A stretch of 64,000 bases of DNA from Molanna angustata. Lineage: Eukaryota; Arthropoda; Insecta; Trichoptera; Molannidae. The notes under the pieces are model-generated. The model had not been told where the DNA came from. It saw only the letters and a list, made by a program, of their open reading frames with translations, and did not search any database. Positions 36,501 through 47,600 of this stretch are shown in pieces. A program made the position numbers and the translations under genes. Location of the stretch: contig OY754972.1 in the NCBI GenBank assembly GCA_963576475.1, positions 26,818,424-26,882,423 on the forward strand. Direction: 5' to 3'. How positions within the stretch are numbered: position 1 is the first letter of the stretch; every line of letters begins with the position of its first letter.

Positions 36501-36726
36501 GGACTGACAAATAATAGAACTAAAACAACAAAATTTGTTCATTTAGTTTTTAATTTTAAATAGTACAAGACTATGTACATAAACTAAGTAACATAAAAAA
36601 AATTAAAAACAATCTTTATTACACATTTAAAAAGTCTGTCTTAAAGAAAAAATATTGAGTTTTAATATTCATACAATTAAAGTGGACTTTTCAACCTGAC
36701 ACAAGTCGACTGAAATTTACATAACT

Positions 36727-38543
36727 AGCTCTCTATGAAAAGAGAACACCTGAAGAAGGAAATGGAGGATGCTGAAAGGTTTAACAGAGAGAACAATAGC
36801 AGGATGATCTATAAGAAGATAAATGATCAAAGAAGATGATCTATAAGAAGATAATGAACAATAGCAGGATGATCTATAAGAAGATAAAAGGAATTTAAAC
36901 CACGATATTGCCTCTGTAAGGACAGTGAAAGCAACATACTCAGTGATAAACAAGCCATCCTGAAGAGATGGGTACAACATTTTGACCAACTCCTAAATAC
37001 AGGAGCGGAAACCACTGATCCCATTGATACAACACAAAGTGCGAACATTCAGGATGATGAACAACACCCTGATGCTAGACAACCCTCTCTCGGCGAAGTT
37101 CGAAGTGCCATTTGTAACCTCAAAAACTACAAGGCACCTGGATTAGACGGTATATACAGGCGGAGCTATATAAGAACGGTGGAGAAGATCTGATAAATAT
37201 GATCAACAAGATTATGACACAGATATGGATGGATGAGACTCTACCAACTGAACGGAATAAAGGAATTATATGCCCCATTCATAAGAAAGGCGATCAACTG
37301 ACATGCTCAAATTACAGGGGAATTACACTGCTAAACGTTGCATATATAATATTCTCGATAGTACTATGCCAGCGTCTCTCGCCGCACGTGGAAAGAATTG
37401 TTGGCCAGTATCAAACTGGATTCAGATCGGGCAGATCATGTACGGACCAGATATTCACCATACGTCAGGTGTTAGAGAAGACCCGAGAATATAATATCGA
37501 AACCCACCATCTATTTATCCATTTCAAAGTAGCGTATGATAGCATAAATAGAAGGAAACTGTACCTGGCAATGAGAGAGTTCAGTATACCAGAAAAACTC
37601 ATTTAAATGACTGAGCTCTCGATGTCGAGAGTGGAATGTCAAATAAGAATAGTCAGACCTTTCAGAATTGCTCAACACATTGAATGGCTTACATCAGGGT
37701 GATGCACTCACCTGCATTCTCTTCAATATTGCTCTCGAAAAGGCAGTGCGTAATTCAAAAATTGATATCAATGGAATTATTTTTCACAAATCCGTACAAA
37801 TCTTGGCCTATGCTGACATAGATATTATGGCGAGAAATGAGAGAGCACTGCGAGAAAGTTTCATTGGCCTTGAAAGAGCTGCAAGGGAGGTTGGACTGAT
37901 CATTAACGAACAAAAGACAAAATATTTGTCCAACCCATTGATTACGAGCCCACCTCTGGTGCCCTTTGATGTTGGAAACTATAGTTTCGAAGCGGTGGAC
38001 AGGTTTACCTATCTTGGCTCAATCAATACCAATTAAAGTCTGGTATAGTATCAAAGAGAACAAAAGTTCAACTATACAAGACTCTCATACGACGTCTTAA
38101 CATATGCTGCTGAAACATGGACCCTAACCAAGGCCAATGAAACAAGGTTAAACACCTTTGAAAGAAAAATATTGAGACGCATTTATGGCCCCGTATGTGA
38201 AAATGGAGCCTGGCGTATCAGGTACAACCACGAACTGTACCAGTTGTACTCAGATGTCACCCAGTACATCAAAATATGCCGGCTCCGATGGCTGGGTCAC
38301 AAAGCAAGAATGGACGAAACCTGTCCACTAAAAAGGATATTCCCCACAAGACCAATGGGCAGAAAAAACGTCGGTAGGCCAAAGTTGAGATGGTTAGATG
38401 GAGCAGAGAGGGACTTGCGGACGATGGGCGTTGTAAATTGGCGGCAGGAAGCGATGGTCAGGGAGGGGTGGAGGGAGCTTCTGTAGGAGGCCAGGACCCA
38501 CGATGGGTTGTAGCGCCACTGATAGATTTGAGCTCTCTATGAA
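36727..38543 (+). mobile_element. 5'-truncated RTE-like LINE with 13-bp target duplication
   Basis: AGCTCTCTATGAA at 36727-36739 and 38531-38543 flanks a 1.79-kb insert. The frame pieces read, in order, APGLDGI (end of RT entry, near 37135), KKGDQLTCSNYRGITLLNVA, GFRSGRSCTDQIF, HFKVAYDSINRRKL, LHQGDALTCILFNIALE, and ILAYADIDIM near 37805. C-terminal RLRWLGHKARM and GRPKLRWLDGAERDLR close the ORF at 38486. Damage: stops at 37606, a break between 37606 and 37668 and another between 38036 and 38172. The usual ADD is reduced to AD (YADIDIM), so a catalytic aspartate is lost. Near the 5' end GCAGGATGATCTATAAGAAG is repeated. Confidence 0.88.
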
Positions 38544-38774
38544 TTGTAGTAGTTATAAAGGTAACATGTAGAAAAAAACTTGAGATTATTTTTTTAGAGC
38601 CTTTGATGAAAATTTTTTATAAACAAATTTGGGTGCTGATTCACAGCAGTATTGTTTTACATAATGATCACTTTTGAACTAATCTCAAAAAAAATCATGA
38701 TCATTGACCCAATAGTTTAGCTACAGTGATGTAGTTAAGTCTGAAATCCAATTTTTATTCAAATTTCACATAAG

Positions 38775-38890
38775 TCTAATTTACTTTTGATCACTTAATA
38801 TCGCTGAACATATGTAGGGGTTGAATTGATTGATATTAAGATCCTCTACTGCCCTGCTTCGGATGATACACCCTGTATATGCAAACCATG
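38775..38890 (-). repeat. Right member of the inverted repeat pair around the LINE
   Basis: AATATCGCTGAACATATGTA, GATCCTCTACTGCCCTGCTT and GATACACCCTGTATATG correspond inversely to 36380-36500. Confidence 0.55.
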
Positions 38891-39539
38891 TAGGATAGTC
38901 AGCAAACAAAGTAGGTATGTAAAAAAAACAGTTAATCAATTACATTGCAGTAATTCCTATTCAAAAAAATCCTATACAACAAGACACTAACCTTTTATTA
39001 ATTTTCACTAAAATTGGTTTTGACCGATTGAATTCTAAATTGAAATGACTTCTGTTTACAATTTTTTTTAATTTTGTCTATTATCGTGAATAATTATTGA
39101 ATGACTTTTAGTATGATTGCAACTCCACACTTCGAGGGCCCAGATAAAAATGTACTACCATGGTTGCCCATATATTGAAGATTTTTTACATGTTGGTCTA
39201 CAAATAGTACAAATATTATAATCTGAATATTATTAGATACAAAAAACTTTTTTTTTCTTGAAAATGAAATTTTTAATCACTTAACAATTAAATGAAAGAA
39301 CAATATAAGCACATTCAAAATTATCAAATAAGTTAAATATTATGTAATACAAATCAAATAAAAAAGGAATATATTTGCTACTAGCTTTTATGTCCCGCCG
39401 TTGTCCAAGAATGTAAATTAGTGAAGGAATAAGCAATCGTTTATATACCTACATAATATTGTCACACATAATTTTTTTTAACCGTAGTATGAAAAGTAGT
39501 TTGAAATTTAATTGAGTTTAAGCGGTGTAAAATCTTAAA
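38891..39539. other. AT-rich, no gene seen
   Basis: No domain, RNA gene or repeat family recognised. Confidence 0.3.
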
Positions 39540-40190
39540 GTGATGGCCACAATCCATTTGCTTTTATATATAAGCACATACAATTTCTGCACGCATGGAC
39601 TATGGGAAATGATTTTAAATATGACTTATTATAAAAATACAACGTCGTAAAGAGTTTGGATTTGGCCACAACCCCTATTTTTATATATTGTCATCGAACG
39701 CAAATAATGTGTTTTAAATATTTAGTAATTTTGGATGATGGGAAATGGTTTAAAAATTGATTAAACAAAAGTACTGAAAATATTCTAGTGTTGGTCCCAT
39801 CCCATTCGTTTTTATATTTTTCGTCAAGTGTGCATATAGTTTATTATAGTTTTGCACAATAAAACTGATAGACTAAAAACTGACACATAAGTCTACATTA
39901 CAGAAGAAGAAGACTTAAGCTATGTTAAATAGTTTTTAATATGAATATAAACGTTGTGAAGATCCAGCAATGGCCACAACCCCGATTTTTTATATATTGT
40001 CATCAAAATGAAATGTGTAGTTATTGAAAATTAAGCAATATATGATGATATAATAAATGGTGTAAATTTGATTGAACAAAAGTAATGAGAAGATTCTAGT
40101 GTTGGTCACATCCCATTCGTTTTTATGTATTTTCATCAAGTATGCATGTTGTTTATAATATTTCGTTACAATAGACTATTAGACATAAAA
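39540..40190. repeat. Old degenerate tandem repeat, about five units of 120-175 bp
   Basis: A motif GGCCACAAYCC..TTTTATATAT..CATC recurs near 39543, 39663, 39795, 39970 and 40105. Units alternate between two forms (GGCCACAACCCC and GGTCNCATCCCATTCG), so 39663-39870 and 39970-40190 match best, about 307 bp apart. Confidence 0.7.
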
Positions 40191-40244
40191 CTAATCCAAA
40201 AGACTAAATAAAAAAAGAAGTAGAAGTATAAAACTATAACAAAT

Positions 40245-40740
40245 AGTTTGTAATAAAAACTGACCCAATGGTCTACATAGAAGATGAAATAGAAGAATTA
40301 CACATTAGGAAATGTATTATATAAAAAACTGACCAAAATGTCTTCATAAAAGAAGAAGAAGATGAATTGAACTATAGGAAATATTTTATATAAAATTCAC
40401 CCAACATCTACATAAAATAAGAAAATGAAGAATTAGACTAAAGGATAGTTTGTTTAAAAATAGTTTGTTTAAAAACTAACCAAAAGGTCTACATAAAGGA
40501 AGAAGAAGACGAAATAGACTATAGGAAATAGTTTGTATAAAAACTCACCCAAGGTCTACATAAATTAAGAAAAAGAAAAATTAGACTATAGGAAATAGTT
40601 TATTTATGAACTGTCCCAAATGACTTCACAAAAGAAGAGGAAGAAGATTTAAACCCCAAGAAATAGTTTGTAGAAAAAATCACCCAAAGGTCTACATAGA
40701 AAAAAGAAGAATTTCACTATAGGAAATAGTTTGTAGGTAT
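40245..40740. repeat. Old degenerate tandem repeat with GAAGAAGA tracts
   Basis: About seven units of 60-75 bp of the type GTCTACATAAA..GAAGAAGAAGA..ACTATAGGAAATAGTTTGTA..AAACTGACCCAA. Units vary in length and sequence. No frame runs through them. Confidence 0.75.
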
Positions 40741-43014
40741 ATTGAATGTGTATTGTAGTTTACCTAAAATAGTTTAATAATTTTCCTATACAAAATCAGT
40801 ATATACTTGGTTTTTAAGTAGTAAGTATTAGGTATGTAGGTACCTACCTACAATGATGTTCTAAATTAATTCGAATTCGATTTATAACAAATTTTATTTG
40901 AATATCAGAATGTGTCCGTTACCATAGTAACCATGTTCCAACATGTGAAAAATATCAAATGTTATGGAGACATTTTTTGAATATGTAGGTACCTACATTG
41001 GTTTGTTCGATGCCATAAAAATGAAAATTGTCAGAAAAATCAAATATTTTTAACAAATTATGCAATTTTATTACGCCTATATCTTTACTAATAATTAACA
41101 GACTTTTACAATATATGTCTTATAACTTGCTGTAATGTCTTGTGTTTCATTTTATTATTTCATAATCACATTTATTTCAAAGGTATATTATTTTAAAGAA
41201 CATATTCATTCGGTAGGAAAATTAAATATCGTATGAAAAGATATTAAAATGGCGGGGTTATAGTACATTTGTACAAAACGCTTACTTTAAAAATAAGTTA
41301 AACATTATAATTAGACAAAATATTCACCATGTTTTTCACTTAAAAGCTAAGTTATACTTGAAAATATATTTTTTTTGTGTAAATACGTACTTCTAACTTT
41401 TAAACTAACAGATATTTGCGTGCAAAATGTACACTTTTTTGACAGATATGACTTGGAAAATTTTGTATGAAAAAAATAATTATTGAAATATCTTTAAAAT
41501 TCAGCATTTTAATCGCATTATTTTTAGCGTGACACTGCATCAGGTATACTGGTACACGTTCGCACATAAATTAGATTTTTAGATGCTCTTGGTTTTTCAA
41601 AAGGCGTGAGACAAACACACATACACACACACTAACATATTGATTGCTTTATTACTTTAGATTTCAGAACCCTAAACAATGTTAATAAAACAATTCAAAT
41701 ATTGTTTAAGTTGCCAAAAAATAAGTATTTTTTACAAATAAACACACAGACAAAAATTAAGTGAATCTCGTAACATCGTGTTTTCCAATGATTTTTACAC
41801 AGCAAGAATTTAATCTAGAACGCCGACATTAGACACCAAATATGGAATCCCTAAATGTCACAGCAGTCTGCAAAGTTTTATATTTATACAATTTTCTAAA
41901 AACAATTGACAATAATAAAAATCAAAATGATTTTTATCAATATCAGGTCAATTGGATAAATCTTCAAAACCTATGTGTCAGTAAGATAATGCCATAATTT
42001 TTCTATAAATTTAACAAAGCGAAGAACATATAATAATTCAAACAATATTATAATTCAAAGGTGATTTATTTTGTAAAAATTTAGATATTCTATGAAAGTT
42101 ATGAAAATTTAAGAAAAATATAGTAGGTCGGTTTTGTAATAGTAGGCAAGATCGCTGGCAAGTGAGGCACAGAAAGAAGGTGACTAAAGAATCTTCAACA
42201 ATGATTTGGGAGGCCCTTGGGGAGGCCTGTATATTTGGCTTTTTCTATCAGTAGTAATTTTTATATCCAACATTCACTAAAGAAAATTTTATAAATGAGG
42301 CAACATTATATGACAAATAAATGTGTGATAAGCATAATTTGAATAATCATATTAGAAAACCAAATGAAATGCATCTATTGCTCATAAAATAATAATGTAT
42401 AAAGCAATAATAAATAAATAGAAAAAAAAACAATGCTCAATTATACTTCCGTTTAAATGAATCCTCCGTTCTTCCGTTTAAATGCAATAACGATTTTATT
42501 AAGCTACAAAAATGTAAATAAATATGTCTATAAATATATTTACATAAATATTTGTTTTAAGAAAATATGATAGAAAAAAAAATGAATTATAGCTACCAAT
42601 CGAAAAATATTTAAGCATTTGAATTTAAGGCACTAACACAAAAAACTGTCTTAATAGAAGATAATAACTTTTCAAAAACATTTATTTTTACTAAATTATA
42701 CAAATTGATAAAAATGAAAACAAAAATTAAAAAGTAGGTTTTAAAGATAAAAATATGATTTTATTATATCCTTGTTATTTCTAGTATACAGATAAAAATT
42801 GAATACAAATATTTATAAGACAAATAAATACACAATAAGATTCAACATTGTAAACAAATTTTCCTATATAAGTATGTATGATATCATTCATTCATTCATT
42901 ATGTATGATATCATGTTGAATGTATTCTAACTAATATATCAACATCCAAACTTGTGAAAATGTATTTATAATACGAGAAAACAACAGATGAAAATTTTCA
43001 ATGAGAAAATAATG
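40741..43014. other. AT-rich region 3' of the OSER1-like gene, no gene seen
   Basis: May hold the 3' untranslated part of the minus-strand gene at its right edge. Apart from CA-rich (41610-41635) and poly(A/T) tracts I see nothing in it. Confidence 0.35.
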
Positions 43015-43608
43015 TTATATGTACATCATTTCTGCCATTGTAGACATTTTCTTAGGAATATGCACTAGTGTTTCAAAATAGCTGGCCAGTTCATCTATAG
43101 TTACATCACAAGAGGGGTTCAGGGCCTGTTGGGAACACGCTACTAGACTCGGAGAGGAACCACTAGAAGAACCTTCTCCATCTGAGCTGCTTCTGTCATT
43201 GGAGATTCTAAGTTGCCTGCAGCTAGAGACTAAGGAACCAAAGTCTTGCTGCACATTTGTGTCACAATCCTTACTTTTACAACTTGCACTTTTATTTGAT
43301 GCACCGATAAGAGAGTTAGCTAGTTCTTTGTTTTTAGATCCTTCCTGACAACAATAGTTCATATATTTAAGCACAGGATCCTTAAGGAGTTTCCCGTTGT
43401 TTCTCTTGAAAGTCATCTTTTTCCTTGTGGATTTTTTTGACAGAGAACAACTGCACCTTGTTGCCCATAACCCGAAACTATTCCTCCCGCCAAACCCGCT
43501 GCTCCTTCTTTGAAAAGGATTCTCATCAACGAACGACACACTTCCCTTTCCCACTTCAATCTCTAATCTCTGCAATTCCACTGGTAGATTTTGATCCTCG
43601 ACAGACAT
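43015..43608 (-). CDS. OSER1: OSER1-like serine-rich protein
   Basis: 197-residue protein resembling oxidative stress-responsive serine-rich protein 1. The strongest evidence is the C-terminus, IPKKMSTMAEMMYI, preceded by DVTIDELASYFE, which matches the highly conserved end of animal OSER1 as I know it. The middle is rich in Ser and Lys/Arg (CSCSLSKKSTRKK at about 55-67, then a serine run near 145-160), with no membrane segment or signal peptide. The family is small, probably nuclear or soluble, responds to oxidative stress and has been linked to FOXO and lifespan; the biochemical role is unclear. Start: ATG at 43608, because a splice acceptor (TTATATTTCAG) ends at 43629 and the 25 residues upstream of this Met in the open frame are intron. 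The coding part is one exon with a 5' untranslated intron upstream. Identification is by memory, no alignment was run. Confidence 0.82.
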   Translation of the reverse strand: MSVEDQNLPVELQRLEIEVGKGSVSFVDENPFQRRSSGFGGRNSFGLWATRCSCSLSKKSTRKKMTFKRNNGKLLKDPVLKYMNYCCQEGSKNKELANSLIGASNKSASCKSKDCDTNVQQDFGSLVSSCRQLRISNDRSSSDGEGSSSGSSPSLVACSQQALNPSCDVTIDELASYFETLVHIPKKMSTMAEMMYI

Positions 43609-43900
43609 CGTAACGATTACACTAAAACCTGAAATATAATAACACGGAAGTAATGAAATAGCAATATTGACAACATGCGTCATAACATTTATATTAGGAT
43701 CGCATATTATTTTACTATCAATTTATAATATAGTTACTAACCAGATTAAAAATTCTTGGATGCAATTATTTTCATCATAAAACATTGCTTAAATGTTTAG
43801 AATCAAATTTTAAAATAAATTTACAATCACGAATTTATTTAACATGTCATTCAATGCAACACAGAACACAAAAACATCCGCCATTACTATTTTTATCATA
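43609..43900 (-). promoter_or_regulatory. 5' untranslated exon, intron and likely promoter of OSER1-like gene
   Basis: On the minus strand the coding exon begins at 43628 after TTTCAG. Upstream, around 43870-43885, TAATGGCGGATG lies in a GC-richer spot and resembles the ATGGCGG-type elements near insect housekeeping starts. The exact start of transcription and the donor site are not defined. Confidence 0.35.
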
Positions 43901-44651
43901 GACTATAGTCTTTTCTATGGACTATAGACATTTAATATTAAAAGTCAAAGATAAAGTCAAAAAAACTGAAAGAAAGAAAAATACAGTGAAAATACATTAA
44001 AAATTGTGCCCGACGAAATGAAAACTTGAATAAACCTACCGCACTCAAAGCCTTTTACGAGGCTACATGAAATGTGAGGGGGGGGGAAGAGGTCAGAAAA
44101 AAATAAAGTAAAATATTGAAATTTTTTGAGTAAGGCGCTTGATATATACTTAGGTATTATGATTGAAATATTACCATAAGTTATGGTAGCAAAGAAACCC
44201 ATAGGTTTTCATATAATACACTAGATGTCGTAGTTCTATTCTATTCTATATTGTTTTACGGCTATCCACTCGTCTACGAGTGATCCTAGCCATTATGCAA
44301 GTTGTAAAACATAATTAAGATTTAAAACGAGGTATCAAAAGATGTAGGTATTGTTATAAAAAGTCAAACTAAAATTTATTCTTTATGCGTTCAAATGGTG
44401 CAAGGGTAATATTTTATACATAATGTTATTATTGTTGTCGCTTCGAACAATACTGTAGGTCGCCGAAATGAATGTTTCAATGATAATAATAGGTACATAC
44501 ATATATAATAAGTAGCGTAAACAAGTTGGTATTATCACTGGTAAAACACGGGTGCTATAAAACTGTCGCTGCGATGCTCGACGAGCCGGTATATGTATTA
44601 TACTCATTGAGTCGGTGTAAGTTAATACTGCGAGGGGCAGCCAAAAAGTTT

Positions 44652-47600
44652 TTAGATGTTTTTATTATTTTTTTTAAGAAAGTTAGTTAGTATAAATATG
44701 ATATTCGATTCTTCCAAAGATAGTAAATGTATGATATTCACTGGGAGTGTATCGCATTCTTCCACAATTGCTGTAAGAAATTCAGATCTCTGATATAATG
44801 GACATTCAAAGAAGACATGATCCAGAGTCTCAACCGATGTTCCACAGTCGCATGTGGGGGATGATAATACGTCAATCCTCGTCAAGTGAGGGGCAAGCAA
44901 GCAGTGGCCCATTTTCATTCTGGATATGAGCGAGATGTTGTGTTTAGAATGTCTTTCTTGTTCGTACCAGGGGCGTGGAGGAATAGATTTAACAATATTT
45001 TTATAATAGGAGCCTGTCGGAGAGTTTTGCCAGAATTCAGTCCATTCTCTTTGTATTTGACTTTTAATAATAGGAATGTAGTCACTAGTAATAGGTGCAA
45101 ATGATTGAGGGTAAACCCCACAGTAACAAGCTTCGGCCAGTTGATCGACTCGTTCATTACCGGATATTCCACTATGTGATGGAATCCAGCACAACGTTAT
45201 GTCAATGCCTCTTTTCGATGCCATGAACAGAAGGTATCTCAGGTCATATATGAAATTGTCCGTTGTTTTTTTCGAGTTAGATTTCAACTTTTGTATAAGA
45301 CTTAAAGAATCTGAAAAAATTACCGAATGTGGTATTTTTAAACCTATAATTTCGAAAAGAGCTTCCTTCATTGCAATACATTCGGCCATGAAAATAGAAG
45401 TGACACTGGGTAATTGAAACGTTCGTTCAATGTGTAATGATGGAATAATAAATGCGGAGCCGCAAACTTCGGAGTACTTAGAGCCATCGGTAAAAACTGT
45501 CACGTGATTTGGCCACTTTTCTACTATGGTCGCTAAGAAAATTTGATTGTTTCTTTGACGGGTTTGTAGCCTAAATGATTTGTCTATTCCTATTGATCTT
45601 TCAGCGTGTATGGGCAGAATTAATGAGTCGAAAGGTACCGAGAACATAGGCAAATTATCTCTGGGATAGATGGTGAACTCTGACTGTATGTATTTGAAAC
45701 ATCCTACAAGCAATGGGGGAAGCTTATGACGACCATATGCACCATGTTGAAATACATTATTTAGAGAATCAAGGATAGTTATTAAAGGATGTTCCTCGAA
45801 TTCAATTCTTTTTAAAATAAACTTAAGTGCGAGATATTTTCGACGAAGAAATAATGGCATTTCAGTCGTTTCCACCTGCAGTGAGACAACAGGAGAGGAT
45901 CTCATAGCTCCCAATATCAGTCGGAGACATTGCGACTGAATCCGATTCAGTTTATCCGCCTGATACCTCGGTAAAGGATCCAAAAGGAAACTCCCGTAAT
46001 CCAAATGGCTACGGATGGTGGCCGCGTATAACATTCTCATGGTAGATGGATGGGCCCCCCACCAAACGCGAGAGACAGCTCGCAGAATGTTCATATTTTT
46101 CTCACATTTTGCTACAACATAATCTATGTGACAATTCCAAGATAGTTTCCTATGCAAGACCATTCCCAAAAACTTGATCGAATCTTTAACCTGGATTTGG
46201 TTACCATCATATCCAACCACTAGTTCAGGCAGTTTATGTTTATTCGAAAAAAACACTACTTGACTCTTAGTTGGAGCCAGACTTAAACCGGTTTTAGAAA
46301 GCCACAAGCTTAATGAAGCCAATGACTCCTCCAATAGCTTCACTCCTTCTGTTACGTTTTTATGGTGCAGGTAGAGAACGAAGTCATCAGCAAATTGCAA
46401 AACCATGCACTGATCTGACAGAGAAGCGTGTATGTCTAATGTGTAAATGTTAAAAAGTATGGGACTCAGAACGGAGCCCTGCGGCAAACCCTTATATACT
46501 GTTCGATGTAATCGTCCATCAGGGGTCTCTATCTCTAACTCTCTTTCGACCAGTATATGAATGATCAATCGTGTTAGAACGTTTGGTATACCAATTCCGA
46601 TTAGCTTTTGGCCCAAAATATTCAAAATTACGTTGTCGTATGCGCTGGAGATATCCGCAAAACAAGCAACGGTGCTCATTTGTCTGCTTCGGGCGAGATG
46701 TACGTCTGATACCAAGATACTAATGTTATCTAAACAGGACTTCGACCTTCTGAATCCAAACTGCTGAGAAGGGAATAAAGAGTTTCTCTCCATGTACCAT
46801 TCTAGCCGAGCTTTAATCATGAGTTCGAGGATCTTTAACATGCAACATGACAAAGCTATTGGTCTGTAAGATGAACCCAAGGATGGGTCTTTTCCAGGTT
46901 TCTGGATTGGTATAACTAATTGGTGTTTCCAAATCTGGGGGACATCGGATGCAATTAAGATGGCATTATAGAGATCCAGAATCTGTAAAAGCAGAGGTTC
47001 GGGACAGTGTTTAATCATAGAATATGTAATTAAATCTACCCCAGGAGCAGAGTCAGTACAATTATCAATTGCTGAGGATAATTCATTCCTGGTAAATTTA
47101 TCACCCATCCAATTTTTCGAACTGTCTACAAAATGAAATTTATTTTGTATTTCGTCCCGATAAGGTACATATGAAGGAGCCAAAACATTCACAAAACCCT
47201 CCATCCACTCCAAACTACGGGTTTCGCTACACGATTTGTTAAAAGAACCTCTAAAGCGACGTATTGTTTGCCAAATTACGGACGGGGAGGTCTCTGGTGA
47301 GAGAGTGGAACAGAAATTGCGCCACCCTTGTCTTTTTTTCCGCTGTAGGGTTCTCTTAGCCAGAGCTTGTGTTCGTTTGACTTCCAAGTAATTCGCCAGT
47401 GTTATATACCTCTTGTATCGGCGCATCGCTAACTTTCTGTCTTTGACAACATTACTACATTCGGAATCCCACCACGGGGGGGAAACTTTGTTTTTACTGG
47501 GTAGTCTCTTTTTTGGAATTGCTTTATCAGCTGCAGAAATAATACGGTCCTTTATATTTATAGCTAACGTGTCAATATCCAGATGACTCACACCATGACT

